Shown here: positions 47,095-60,500 of the stretch, one piece after another
Numbering within the stretch: position 1 is the stretch's first letter
Layout: each line of letters starts with the position of its first letter
From: Lithospermum erythrorhizon
Taxonomy: Eukaryota > Streptophyta > Magnoliopsida > Boraginales > Boraginaceae
Direction: 5' to 3'
Assembly (NCBI GenBank): GCA_019722365.1
Contig: JADFUC010001610.1
Location: 744,001-808,000 of the forward strand
DNA: 64,000 bases
The notes under the pieces: generated by a model
Told to the model about the DNA's origin: nothing
The model's input: the letters and a program-made list of their open reading frames with translations, nothing else
The model's database searches: none
Program-made: the position numbers and the translations under genes

Positions 47095-50000
47095 GTCCTC
47101 GGCGACTAGTTCTTGTGGCTAGTGATGCTGCGTTGATCGATCGGTGATCAATTCTTCGATTTCCCGATCTTGACGGTAGTTGATATCACCAATAAAATTG
47201 CCAGGAGCTTTCCTTTGGTAACGATTAATCTTAGGATTGATTGCTTCCTCGAAATCACGCGATCATCACGATTGCGTCCATTCATAAAACAGCTTTCCAT
47301 AGTTAATGATCATTTCGTGACTCCTCAATTCACTTCGCCAACGGCTAGACGAGCCGGTCTCTCGATTAAGATGATTGTATCAATCGTACAATCATGATTG
47401 ATCCTCAATTAATGCCTCTCGCGTGCTTTCATGGATTTTTATCTTGATGCTTTCTTGGGTTTATGCGCCACAAGCTTGTCGACAAACTTCCCACTTTTTG
47501 TATGTGACTGAGCCAAATGCAGGGGTAATGATCTTTAATTACATCTAAGAAGTTTCTTGACAAATTTGGTGAACTAAATGCAGGTGAGCCTAAAGCTCCC
47601 CGCCAGTAAATGCTTGAGTTATTTACTTCAAACAGCAAAAATCAAGACAAAACAATAGTGAAATTTAACCAAAAAATAATTCAAGTGCAACATGCGCATT
47701 ATCTGCTTCCATAACATTGCATTCAAACCAAATGTGCTTCTTAATCGTACACCAATTTGCTAAGCATTTTGCGCAATTGTGAACTTTCTCTAAAAAGCAC
47801 AAGCAGACTAAGACTAGGACATGTGAGTCCTGTCATAAATCAGCGCGCTTATCAAGGATGTGCTTTAGCGCAAACTTTCGCGCCGGTTGCGAACTTCAAA
47901 AGAATGCATAGCGTTATGGCAACTTCCACAATAGCGTGGTCAATCGAGGTATCTTTGTACTACCTTAAGCCACATAAACAAAATCCTCCAAATAAATTCA
48001 AATGGGCTAGAAAGCGGCATATTCTAAGTAGTTCGACAATGATCGATCGTGGCTTGATCCACAACTTTCCTTTTGTCCATCTGAAAAGGAAGCAGAGGAA
48101 ATAATTCTAGGAAGGATACACTTTACCAAAGGAGACGACCAAATAATGCGAGTAAAGAGCGCCCGACATCGGCGTGCGGAAGGGATAGGTGCTTCACAAC
48201 CAAGTTTTTCACACGCGTACGCTGCGCTGGGGAGGCGAGAAGAAAGGTTTTGGTGTGGGCGTACTTTGCTTAGAATACGCCCAGATGCGGGAGGAACTCC
48301 TTCACTTGTTCTAGGGACATCCGGTGAGGTGTATTTTGTTTGAGCTTCTTCTCTTACGCGAGAGAGGATATCGTGCAATTAAATTAGCCTATGACCTCTT
48401 ACGAATTATATGTTGGATCACTTGTCTTTTTAATACTACGGGTTACATTTGAGAATCGCCGCTCACTTTCAACATCTTCCTTATACATTTCTTTATCAGT
48501 TCTTGGACATAGAGTTGTCATCGCCCTTTTCGAGAACTGCGCGTCTTGATTAAATTCACTCATTTTCATCGAGACCTACGACATCCTGACAGGCTGCTTG
48601 TCTTCGTCTCAAAGTCATATAAGTTCTTCATCAGAGTTTAATCCATCTATCTTCAATTTCTCTCCGATTCTTGTAAACTATTTGGAGATTTTGAAAACTT
48701 CTTTTTCGTAGAAACTAGGCGATCTTGAGTCACCTAACTTCCGTTGCCATTCTTTTTACGAGGTTTCTTTTGATCTCTTGTCTGTCACTTCCATTTCCCG
48801 TTTCCCAAATTCGGTCCAGTACCGCCAAAGCACTATTTTGCAATCTTGTCTTCGCATGTTTTTCGAAGAACTCCTTGAAAGTTGATGGATAGGCTTTTTT
48901 GCGTATCTTACGTGATAATGATGCCATATGGTAAAAACTTTTGAGGTTGATCATGATGTTTCTTGATCTGAGTTAGAACCAAGTACCCCAGGTTGATCTA
49001 TTTCTCCTTGAGAATGAAGTATATTATGAGATCCATGGAGTGACCATCATAGTTTGCAGTTGCAGGCGAGCCAGGCCTTGTAACATGTGTTAAGAATTTG
49101 TGTTACGTATGCGGGGTCCTTGGATTATGACCACGATTCTCTAGAAAACCCTAGCGATGCAGTAGAGCTTGCTGGCATCCAAGCAGGATGTGAGTGCTCC
49201 TTAGTCAATCTTGGCCTTCTTGAGAGATACCTAAAAGTTTGTTCAAGCCCTACGGGCAGAAAACACTCGCAGCGAGTAGACTTGACATTTTCTTCCATTG
49301 AGAAGAAGTAGTTGAATAGAACAACTGACGAATCAGGGATACACTTTTGGCTTCGAGGGCCCGGCAATTTGAACCATTTTGTGTTTGATTTCAAGTAAAG
49401 CGAAATTGTTTGAAAATCAATCTTGATAGTAAGCCCTCAACCCGAGCAGGGGTAAACGTTTTTGAAGAAGATTGTTTGGTGTTTGGCAGAAAGAAAAAGA
49501 AATGCATCAAACACAGTTTTTGCTTTCTTGCCTTTTGAAGAGGAACCGGCCATTGTTTTTCTCTTTGGAGCCATATAGAGAAGAAAGTTTTTTATGCTCG
49601 AAGAGAGAAACCAGTAGATGCCCTTTTATCATTAGAAAAAGAGTAAACTGCTTCCCAAATCAGACACAAAAATAATAACTGACAGCAAAAATTAAAGGAA
49701 GAAACGGCGGGAAATAAAAATTTAATGAGAATATTTACAAAACTTACCAAAACGTGGTGGAGAGAATCTTTGATTATTTGGAGATTGGGGCCATGATCCC
49801 CATTCTAACTCTTTCCTCATAAAATATTTCTTTCTCATAAAATCTTATCATTACTTCCGCAATATTTTATCCTCTACCCTCATACTCGACTTTTAGTAAG
49901 TCATTTGAAGTATATTTTTCGACAGGGTGGTCGTGAACTACGTGTGTGAGATATATTAGTGCTTGTCTAAATAACTTCATTTAGGAGTAGGGATAGCTCT

Positions 50001-51660
50001 GTTATGCGCTAACGCGGCTTTAGGTGAATCGGTCTCGGTTCCATCGATAGTCTTTTATACGTAGGGCTTTGGCGCGACAAGGTTGAAACAACAACATTTG
50101 ATTCCAAAGTAGTTTGAGAATAAATTTGGTGCTCCTGCTTATTCCCGACTCGCGAAGCGAGATCGATCATATGGCGTTAGTGAATTCATCAGCGCGATCA
50201 TTACGATTCATCCATTCCATAAACTCTACTCCATAGTTAATGATCCGCTCATTAACTCACCGCATTATTTCGGCCAAACAACTAGATCAAGTCAGATCTC
50301 TCATTAAGATGATTGTATCAATCGCGCGATCGCGATTGATTCTCGATTAATGCCTGCGTGCGTTAACGCTCGGATCTTTGTCTTGATATTGAAACGGGTT
50401 TGTACCTACAAAAGCATTAATAAACAAAATCAATGATAAATTATAGCTAGCAGATAAATTCTATTATTTATAAGTATGCGGCGTCAATACAATGAAACAT
50501 TTTTGGGAAATCTGTCCCAGGTGAAAGAAAGTTTTTATCAGCTTGATTGAGGTCAGTATCGATGCATTCTTCTCTAAATGTAATTTTATTGCTTTGAGAT
50601 GTTGTCTTGGATTTGATGTAGTGGAGCAGCTTGGGCTTAGAGTCTTGATTTGAGCGCCTATTGGAATTTGGACTTAATTTAGTACTGGATGGGTTTCTGG
50701 AGTCAATACTTAGAAACTTCAGAATTTTATCACTAGGCGAGTTGTGATCACCAGGCATTGTTGCGTTTGTGCGCCGATTTTAATGTGGTGGATGGGAATC
50801 TCTGCGGATCGATGTGATCTACAGGCGGATAGAAACTTTGAAGCCTTGGACTTGGTTTTGACTTGGATATAGTGCAGGAAACATAGCGATATAGCAGGTA
50901 TTAGGCTGTTTGAACGATCTTGGTATATAAACAGTCGTGAAACTTAAATTGATTTGAATTTATTAATACAGTTAGAGGGCGCTGCGGAGCGATCTCGTCT
51001 GGTGGTAGTCGAGGTATAGCGAACATTCACGTCTTGAAGTCTATCCAGGGTGGATATCTTTGTCTTATCGAGAGGATAACCCATGACACTCCGTGTTACC
51101 ACTGACTAGGCCAGTGTTTATGCAGAACATATCCTGCGCATGATTTACTACGGGGGCATTTATAGCTTAATCCTATAGTTTATCTAATTTATGAGATCTG
51201 AATGATCGGATTACGTCGGTTTTTAGATGGCGATCTTTGAAGTGCTGTGTTTGTCTGACAATTCAATATTGTACCTAATTTTGACGTCTATTTTCAGTGC
51301 GAGTTGAAGATTTTTGTCTTCTTCATCAGCTCTTCAATTTAGACACTGTTTTGGGTTTTTATAGGTTGAAGATTTGATGTTTTTCTTACAGACAACAACA
51401 ATCTTTAGAGGTTTTTTATGAAGAAATAAATTACGAGTTGATGCTTATATTAAATTCTCGAGAGCTTTTGTTGTAATTTTTTTTTGTGTTTGGGATGAAA
51501 TTTTAGAATGAATAAGGGGTTTATATAAGACTTTCGGAAAAAGCCTTTTGATTGGTGATCGCGTGATCATGGTCACGATCTTAGTTGATTTTGAAACAAA
51601 ATGCAGGCAGATCGGATATTAAAATAATATTTCCAAAATTGTTTTCTTGGACAGTGCAGC
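47095..51660. mobile_element. Decayed retroelement region
   Basis: Two related blocks in the same orientation, about 47262-47465 and 50197-50405, share atagttaatgatc, cattaagatgattgtatcaa and a following attgat-aattaatgcct series; they look like worn LTR parts. Between them a plus-strand fragment (AQTFAPVANFKRM, near 47865-47915) resembles the Copia reverse-transcriptase motif ETFAPVAK. A minus-strand frame at 50468-50758 starting MPGDHNSPSD has the look of a Copia gag start. The pieces are on different strands and heavily frame-shifted, so this is probably more than one nested relic. Boundaries are approximate. Confidence 0.45.
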
Positions 51661-53338
51661 AGTTAAGTGCCACCGCCTCACATATATTTTTCAACGGGTA
51701 AAAGGTTACTACAGCTTCGTTTATTTTTTATCGAATTAAATGCATTTTGAAGCGACATCAGAAAATTATATTTTAATCCGATTTTCTAATCCAATTTATT
51801 ATTTTAATCCCGTAAATTTAGGAAATAATATTTTAATGCCACATCATCACATGAGATATAAAATTAGGTTTAATTTAATAATAAACCCTAATTTTACCCT
51901 AATCTAATTAATTTGAGTTCTTCAAATATCGGGAGCGCTTAATTTACACGTGTGCGATTTTAATTGGAATGCCAATCGAGCGCAATAAATGCGTGTCGCA
52001 CTGAATGACCTTTAATTAATTTAATTAATCGACCTATTAAATTAAGTTTGCATAATTTAATTAACTAAACTTCGACTGTCTACAGATCCAAATATTATAA
52101 TTTGATGACTTTATTTGACGTCTCATAACTTGTAGTGTTTAAGGATGATACTTTTTAAAAAAAAAGTTAGAATCAAAGTTGTCGTTTTAATAGTTACTTA
52201 CGTAGATTAAAGAAAAGTAAAAATAGTTAAAATGCATTGAAAATGTAGAATGACAATTGGAGAAACAATATTATTGGTTGGTTGTTTATTTTAAGAGAAA
52301 AAGTAATCAAAGTACGTTGAAAATGTAAAATCTTTATTTATTATCTTTAAAAGCATGATTATAAAAAATTCTTTTTCTTTAAGCAGCCTTTTATAAAGCG
52401 GAAAGAAGTGTTAAAAACACATTGTTGGATTCTATATATTGGTTTCAACACTTCATACACATATTATGTAATGAACTTATGTAACAAATTTTTCAAATTA
52501 TAATTTTACATGTAATAACAATCGAGCTATCTGCATCAATATAATATCAATTTAAGTCCTGTCATTCTTAAGCAGCTGAACTATAGTTTCGTTGCTCACA
52601 TGCTACATTAATTAATTAGAAGGAATGATCCATATATTAATCTTATTAAAAAATGGGCAAAACTCTTAACAACCTGAGTCGTACATTGGTTTATAAGGAC
52701 AGAAATGATCCATGTGGTTGACAAAGAAAATGCTTGAAATTGGTAGTTCCGTCTCACCCATATACGCTCTCTTTTATTATTAAATACTGTATTTAATTTG
52801 TTAATATTAATAGGATCTTAAATTAATATAAAAAGAAGTATCTTTCGATAATCTAGTGACGTTTATTGGCTTTTCTGAAAAGGGTTGTGGGTTTTATTCT
52901 CCAATTGAGAGATATTTATAGTATCTTATTAACGCTTTTGCAACTTCTTTCTAGCTTCTGCTTGGGTTAAATAAATGCTTTCTTGTCGTTAATTTACAAA
53001 AAAGTCAAAAACACGAAACAACTTACACAAAAAATTATTTTTATTGTGGGTGCAATTATTATATTCTTGTAATCTAACTTATAAATGAATTATGTATTTA
53101 AATTTAAGTAGAAGTTGAGGTACGTCTTAAATGCATCATTTTTACCATTTAATTTTAAAGTTCATTCATTATTGAAAGCATAAACAATTTAAAATCATAA
53201 TTTAATTTCTAGTTGGCGGAAAGGCCACTTATCTTATGTGGTTTAATTAATACATGTGGCCTGTCTTATTTTGGTAATGCAGGCGCACGAGCTGTCAAGG
53301 CCATTTCTTTTTAGTGTCTACTTGCGCGACTTCATCTA
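51661..53338. other. AT-rich intergenic with one MITE
   Basis: Apart from the Stowaway-like copy at 52170-52331 nothing was recognised. The 51740-52080 stretch repeats attttaatcc words and is low in complexity. Confidence 0.4.
52170..52331. repeat. Stowaway-like MITE copy B
   Basis: Reverse-orientation partner of 21590-21760. Both contain, on the appropriate strand, attgtcattctacattttca, accaaccaat and tttaatctayrt. Divergence is moderate, indicating older insertions of one family. Confidence 0.65.
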
Positions 53339-53595
53339 TTTTAATTTTAAATTTAATTGAAATAGTATATTACCCTTAAAATACATATTAGTCCTACTGA
53401 TAAAAGTGACTATTTTGTCCACAACATACAAAGTATAGGATGTGGAAATGACTATTTTGCCCTACATTTCTTGAGTATAGTAGTTAGGAAGTTTAATTTA
53501 AGAGACGAAATTATTAAGTTTAAACAAAAAAGTGTATAGTGTTGCCCAGCCTCTTACTCCCTTGTCATGTACTCTCTGAAGTAGCCCATTCTGAC

Positions 53596-53661
<66 letters not shown>

Positions 53662-54712
53662 GCGAGCAATCATCGTCCCCAGATTTCTCCTTATCTCGCT
53701 TCCCTCCCTGCCCATTCTGCGTCAGTCGAGGCGAAGAACCATTCCATTTTGGAAAGTATCGGTTCAGTATGTTCGGCATTTTCAAGTTGCGTATCTTAGG
53801 GCACTTGAAGATCAAGGGCGTCGGCGATTTGCGGAGGCTTTGGGTGATTATGAGAACCGCTTGTAGATTATCTCAGGCCGAGTTCAGCCAAATGACGTGT
53901 TAGTGAGCAAAAGCCATAAGCGATCACAGGCGGCTTACGCCCAGAGCTTTGAACCGCAATTCCCCGGTCGCTTCAGCGGCCTCATACTCTTTCATAAAGC
54001 CCGATCCGAAGCCGGCCCTCCAATTCATCAAGCCCAGGCCCGGCCAGCAGCGCGGCTAAGCCATTCCGTTTCCACCAATATCGCCGCGATTTCAACTTTC
54101 TAGCGCCCCCTCGGCAGAGGCGTCGTACGTCAGTCGAATGATCTAGGGACTTGCTTTATTTTCCGAGCTCAAGGACTCTTTATAAATGCTTGATTACATA
54201 CGGAGTGTTTGATTTGATCGTTAAAGCTTTATCGACTTTTAGCCCCAAAGATCGCTGACTTATGCACAGTGTTTTTGCTCTTCTAATTCTATTATTCATG
54301 CTATGGTTAAGGTTTCGAATAATGTGTATAATGTCGAATTAGCGCAGACTTTGTTGGATGATATGAGGAAGAATCAGACTTTGTTGGATGATATGAGGGA
54401 AGAATCGAGACTGTGGAAGCGGGTAGGGGATGGGGGAGTGCCGAGTGGGGGTTGTGAGTAAGGGGTAGGGGTGGGGGTGGAGAAGCCGGAAGTAAGGGGT
54501 GGAGAGCGACCTTATCTGCACCCAGTGAAATGACAATTTTGCCAATAAAACTTCTGTAACTTCTTACAGCTTTTTAAAATGGGAGAGGGCAAAATAGTCA
54601 TTTCTATCTATCTTTAGTGTTAGGGACAAAATAATAGTCATTTCTTTGGCATTCGATATGTATTTTAAGGGTAATATAGTCGTTTATTTTAATGAAAATT
54701 AGGTGTATGGGA
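53339..54712. mobile_element. DNA element with ~120-bp inverted ends
   Basis: The left arm (about 53345-53476) and right arm (about 54583-54710) are inverted copies. Read inward-out they share gggcaaaatagtcatttc, ggacaaaata...gtca and atatgtattttaagggtaat. The interior of about 1.1 kb holds a long (ATT)n run, a GC-rich segment (53660-54110) with short open frames that I cannot identify, and a doubled cagactttgttggatgatat near 54343-54399. Layout and end motif fit a non-autonomous DNA transposon (MULE-like ends are common with this word). No transposase was found. Confidence 0.6.
53597..53661. repeat. (ATT)n microsatellite
   Basis: Sixty-five bases of uninterrupted ATT repeat, about 21 units, inside the inverted-repeat element. 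Apparent poly-Asn and poly-Tyr frames here are artefacts of the repeat. Confidence 0.97.
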
Positions 54713-57039
54713 GTCGAGGTGTGTGTAGACCTTAAAAAAAAATCTGAGGCTGCGATTAAGTTCGAGGGGTGTCTTGGGAGCAATTAAAAAAATAGTGCAG
54801 GCTGGCATGAAGCCTTTAAGCCAGTAGTATAGGAAGCTGTAGAAATGGCTGCAATTTTATGTGCAAGGAATATATGAACGAATGAACATAAAAAATATTG
54901 TAAAATAATAAATTTTTATTTTTTAAAATCTAGAAGAAGCAACTATTCCTTCGTCTCCACTTAGTTCCAAGGCCGGACATAAGATGATAGGTTAGTGTCT
55001 TAGTGATATGACATGATACAACCTGCGACATAATGGGCCCATAAAACAATGAAAGAGATCCCACTACTAAAAACTGTATCAATTGTCTTCTTCAGATTTG
55101 GATTGAGTGGTCGTTTCACATGCAATGTAGGTCGACAAGTGTTTTCGATAATTTTATGTGGTGGACCTTTTACCTTAACTGTTTTTTGTCCTCTACTTTT
55201 TGCCTAACAACATACAGCCCATATTGTTTCTTGGGCCTTTTTGTTTCTTATTGTGGGCCTTATTCTTTGTAATTGTAGATTTGTAGTAAGTACTCCATAA
55301 CTCATGGGCCATATATACTGTATGTTCATGTCATCATTGAATAATAATGCCTAAACTATTACAAAACTACCATAGACAATCATTATACAATCATTTTACC
55401 TAAACTGTTTTTTGTCCTCTGCTGTGTCAAAACGTTCGCAAAGGTGATTCATAGAGGGATGAAACCGTTCATACCCTCACGATAGAAGATAAATCGTGAA
55501 ATGTACCTCAACTGCTTAAACTGATCAAGAAAATAACAAAGGCAATTCATATTACTAATGTATTCCCAATCCCCCCTCCCAAGACACCCTGTGTCTAACC
55601 ATTGTATGTGTTAATAAACTTACCAAACAATATGACATGTTTGCCTCCTTAAGAGATTGAGATCCCTAAAATTGTAACCAAGGCAATTATTTGATGTCGT
55701 GAGGTGTTTTTAAAGGAGCAATAATGTAACAACATTGTTCTTATAGATAATTTGACTAAAATCACTCGATAACGCCGAGAAAAGAATTTCATGACTTTCT
55801 TGACGAAAGCTGGCTTAGAAGCATTGCAGAAGCTAAAAAGAAGGTCATCTATCTTTACAAAGACTAGCTAGAGATGCAAACTTATAGAATATCCTAACGG
55901 AAAAAAAAACTGCTGAAAAAAGACCAAGTATATATTCAAGGAGGCCAGATAGTTTCTTGCTCCGTTATAAGTATAAGCTATTTGGTAAAGGAAGCCGAGA
56001 GTCTTAAATGTCGACGTCTGTATTTTCATCTGTAGTTCGAATCGCGCAAGTGGCGGAGGAATCACCGTATTGAAGTGGTTTAAAGGGAGCTGATCCGCTT
56101 GATCGATTGGCCTTGTCCATGATTTCATACAAAAGTGAAATCCCGTCAGAGAAAAGGAATTTCGAAGGGCCAGCTACTTGCTGTGAGTTTACGCCTTTTA
56201 ATTACTCCTTTATTTTTAGTAGGTGTCAATCTTCTTCATCTGGCCTCATTGCATCAATATGGATCAAATAATAATCCATTGGGTATACATTCAGAATACC
56301 GATAGTTTCTTACTAATAGCCTGACTTGTAATTAAATGTTTGTATTGTTTTGTTTGATTTCTGTTTCAGGGTTTTCTTATTAATTCATTATTCGATCTCT
56401 TCTATATAAAAATTACAATTTCATCACTATCCGCGAGGTCAGTATCATGAGCATTTATATGCCACCAAGACTGTAAAATTTTGCTTCCTTCTAAAATCAT
56501 TGGTATTAATGAGAAAAACCAAGTTGAAATATAAGTAATTCCTTAATTTATAAAAAAGGAATTAAACATTTACAAATATAGTGATCTCGAAAGAGTAACA
56601 AATAAATGCGGATTTTAAGTGTATAGATTAAGAAACTATATATATCATGATGAATATATAAAGTATTCATTTAAAGAAAATATACATATATACCTTAAAA
56701 TAAAATGAAAATTGAATGTGTCTTCTATTTAACAGCAGTTTCTCGATCAATTATCATTCGAATCAAAGTATTTTATTGTTTCATTATGCGCTGTCTTTTT
56801 CAAATCTTTAATTTCTTTTCCATTACTTGTGCAACTGGTAAAGTATTCTTCATTGTACTTTTGATATATACTCAATTATATTATTCCATCTATCAAAACG
56901 TTAATAATTCTTCTTTATTTCCTTGCATGTAGCCATTGTTCAACCTCCAGATCAGTATAAAGATCAAGGCAAATTCAACGTATCCAACAGGGTGTTTGTC
57001 GTTGATCATCAAAGTAAGTCGGATATTCTTTGTTAAGAA
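54713..57039. other. Intergenic with one possible orphan exon
   Basis: Mostly AT-rich DNA without genes. A motif tacctwaactgttttttgtc occurs twice (near 55170 and 55395). A B-box-like gttcgaatc is at 56036. The possible exon at 56933-57013 is listed separately. Confidence 0.4.
56933..57013 (+). pseudogene. Possible orphan exon, unidentified
   Basis: Between an acceptor (tttccttgcatgtag) and a strong donor (gtaagt) lies an 81-nt segment coding for IVQPPDQYKDQGKFN followed by VSNRVFVVDHQ. Composition and splice signals look genic, but I do not recognise the family and found no companion exon. The LTR retroelement starting at about 57040 lies right next to the donor, so a gene or fragment may have been interrupted there. 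Confidence 0.35.
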
Positions 57040-57592
57040 TGTTGGGAACTAATAGAAAATACGAAAGCTATAGCACTTAAAATTTATCTGAAGCAACAAT
57101 AATGTATTCGTATAATTCACAATGAATACTGGAACAACATAAAAGCGAAACCAGATGAAGTCGCGTCGGAATGACTTTCATACAGTTAATATATTTCTCT
57201 TTAGTCTTGAACAGTGAGAGTGATTGTTTCAGATAAAATGACCACAGCTGGTGGCTTCCTAAGCACTAGTAAACCCAGGTCGACGAGCTATGAAGCGAGA
57301 AGCATGAGTATCGCTTTGACAAAAGCAAAGGAAAAAAGAGGATGGGAGGCTGCATGGTTGATTTTTGTGTTTTTAGGTATTGATCTTCCACGATTCTGTT
57401 GAGAGCTCATTTATGATTAAGTAGGCAAACCAAAGCGTTTACGCGTGGAGTGCACTAAAGCACCACTGTGAGTAGATAAAATGTTTGTAACGATCAATCG
57501 TTCTTGATTGATTGTCCCGTCGTAGCAATTCTTTGAATTTTCAAATGCAAAATCGAGCTTGGCCCAGGGAGCAAAGAAGCGACCCCCCGCTC
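57040..57592 (-). repeat. LTR of minus-strand Copia, left copy
   Basis: Being on the left, this is the 3' LTR for a minus-strand element. It pairs with 62525-63076. Edges are estimated from where similarity fades: tgttgggaactaatag on one side and gaccccccgctca on the other. Confidence 0.65.
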
Positions 57593-60500
57593 AAAAATTG
57601 CATTCGTTTCGCGGTGTAGCAGATCATATTCATTTCATTTACGGTTTGAAACCACTTTCTGAAGCGCGAGGAGTTTAATAGTAGGGTAAATCGATTTACT
57701 TAGTCCACCAAGGACTCTACTTATTAAGTGAGTTGCCATGCTTTCTCTTTCACATGTGGAACTTTTTGTGACATCGAGCTTCGCCATTTCATCCCAGTTT
57801 GTACACCATAATTGGCTATGATGACTTGCAAATTTTGAATTCACAACGACATGATCAGCATCCCATGAATGAAATTTGAATTCAAAACAAAATAATAACT
57901 CAAAAAAACCCGATATCTCCACTTTGGATACAAATTTGAAAAAGATTTTGGCTTCGATAATCGGTGATAAGCGACAACGAGCGATTCTGCGTAGGATAGG
58001 TAGGTATAATGTCATGGAACGCTTCCGCTGTCTACGTATGTTTACGTACTTGTATTGTAGTAGGCCAGCGATGTCTTGGAACTAATACGCGCTTTGGTAG
58101 CAAATAATGACATCTTCCACCTTGGCGTCTTGATGCGACTCGTATCAGGTTTTCCTTTATTGTGTCGGTTAGGCCTTGAATAGCGTGCACAGTTCACGTG
58201 AGGTTGTCGTCGAAGTGCTCCTCAGGACGTTTCTGTACAAAGCGTACTTACTTTAGGCTCGTAGGTTCTCCTCGTATTCTTTTGAAGTAGCAGCCTTCTT
58301 TTCATGATATCTGAAAAGTCGTTAAGCGTAAGCAACGCTTATCGCGGGTATCGTTGTTTCGTCTAGGAAGGAATGAGTGAGGAAAATCGCGTTGATCTCT
58401 TGTCTTGATATGAGCCGGTTGTCCTTAGAACCTAAATCTTGGGATCTCAGGTCAGCTGAGTAGTGTTGTATTTCGTGCGCATTTTACCGAGGGCTTTCCA
58501 GTCCGTTCCTTTCGATGAATTCTCAACTAATTCTTTTAACCGGCAATTACATTGGATCCTTGATATTTATCCTTCGATCTTTACATAGTCGACATTGATA
58601 ACTCGGTAGGAAGTATTTATCCCAATGGTATTATGTAGGTAAGCGAATGTATACAGAGCTTACCATTATATAAGTGGTTGATGTCCTACCGATTGCGGAA
58701 CTTCATTGTCACTGATATATGCAAATTGGAGGCGCCGGAGACTTGCCATGGCTCTGGAATGTCCTCAGGAATGAAAGCTAGCACTTTCCAGCGGCATCTA
58801 AGGCGATGAACCGAGACTCCGTGGATCGGCCGATTGGCGTTTTTTTTTGAAGGCTTCCATAGCAGTACTTGCACCGCCTAAAGTGAATATATATCCACCC
58901 GGTGGCCATTGAATCACGGTGTCGGGATCGATTTGCATCAGTGTACCCTTTCGAGTAGAGCCATTATAACCGCGTGATGCGACCGCTTAATTCCGGTATG
59001 TCTCGAGTAGCAAGTACTCGCATCGTAGCTTCGATGATGGCTACTCGGGATTCTTCATTATATCTACTCGATTTGATTCTTTGACAAAACATATCGATCC
59101 AATCTGTTTCATCAATCTGTAGAGACTCCAATATGCTTAGAAATTACTTTCGAGTTGGGAACCTACTTTTCATAACATGAGGTATCGATATTCATCCCTT
59201 TAGAGTTGTGCGTACTCCCAAAATCATCTTGGCAAAATTTCCCAGAATCTTATCGACATAGTGTGATTGGAGTTACTTATTTAGACCGTTAGGAGTTAAA
59301 GCGCAATCTGGACTCCCAAAATTACACTCTACTTGTCCATGCTTTCATGTCAAACTTGGATTCAGCAATGTCTTTGGTGGGTGAATCATCTTTGATTACT
59401 ACTAACGATGAGCATGTCGTCACGGCTGGCGAGAGAATTACATATCCTGCCACAGTGGATTTTACATAAAAACACACTTGTTACACTCATTTATTTTAAA
59501 TCACTCGAAATCTTGCCTTCTCGAGCTTCTTATGCCGTTATTTAGGCGTTTGCTTTAACCCATTACAAAGATTTGACAAATTTGACAGACTCTCTTATTT
59601 ACCTTGAAGCTATAAAGCCGAATTTCCATGTAAATTTCTTAATCATCTCAGATTCCAAGAAAATTTGTTTTCACATCCATTTCTTTGTACATCTAAATTG
59701 CGCCAATGAATCAATTTCGAGATAATCCCTAATGTATCCTTGTGGCGGAAATCATTATCAAAAATAGTCTAAATAATTCTTTCTGTACATTCCCATAGAT
59801 GACTTGTCTACTTTTGTCTTATCATCATCCGTATTTCATTTCCTCTTAAAGATCCATTTGGACTTTAGAGCTTTACATCTGGCGGAAGATCACTTGCTCT
59901 CCCAGAAGTATGATTACAGAATTAAATCAACTTAAGCCAATGAGAACTAGCTGCAAGCGGACCATCGATTGACCCTAACGGCCTGGTAGTTTGAGGTTCA
60001 ACTACCGAAGCATATGTTACAAAATCGGGACCAGCTTCTCGAGATGTGCCGCTTTTACTACGTCGAGGTTAACCATCCTCGAACTTTCTTATCTTACGAC
60101 TATACATGGTCACCGATATCAGCCAGCTACCACCGAGGTTCGTATGTCCTGCTTGGTCAAGCACGCCGTTAGATTTCATCGGAAAGACATGTTCGAAGAA
60201 CGTGGCATTCCGTGACTCTAATATTGTATTCTTATTCACTCGTGAGTTATCACTCTTATGAACAAGAAACCGATATGCATTACTATTATGGCGTATCAAT
60301 AAAAAGTGCGTCAATTGTTTTAAGGACGATAGTCGCCTTGGGAGGAGGTACCGTGACATTCGCCGAAACACCCAGCTCGAAGATGTTTGTAGGTTGGGCT
60401 ACGCTTTTAAGACAATTCAAGCGGATCTTATCACCATGCTGCTAGAATTTTCGGGTAGTTATTTTGTGGGATTCTTTCCCACTGCATTCGGCGAGTAGCT

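Noticed and set aside
53498..53815. Poly-Asn and poly-Tyr reading frames on both strands
   Set aside because: They are only translations of the (ATT)n microsatellite; no protein family or start context supports a gene.
55940..56130. A tRNA-derived SINE around gttcgaatc at 56036
   Set aside because: Only a B-box-like word is present; no A box at the right distance and no tail were found.
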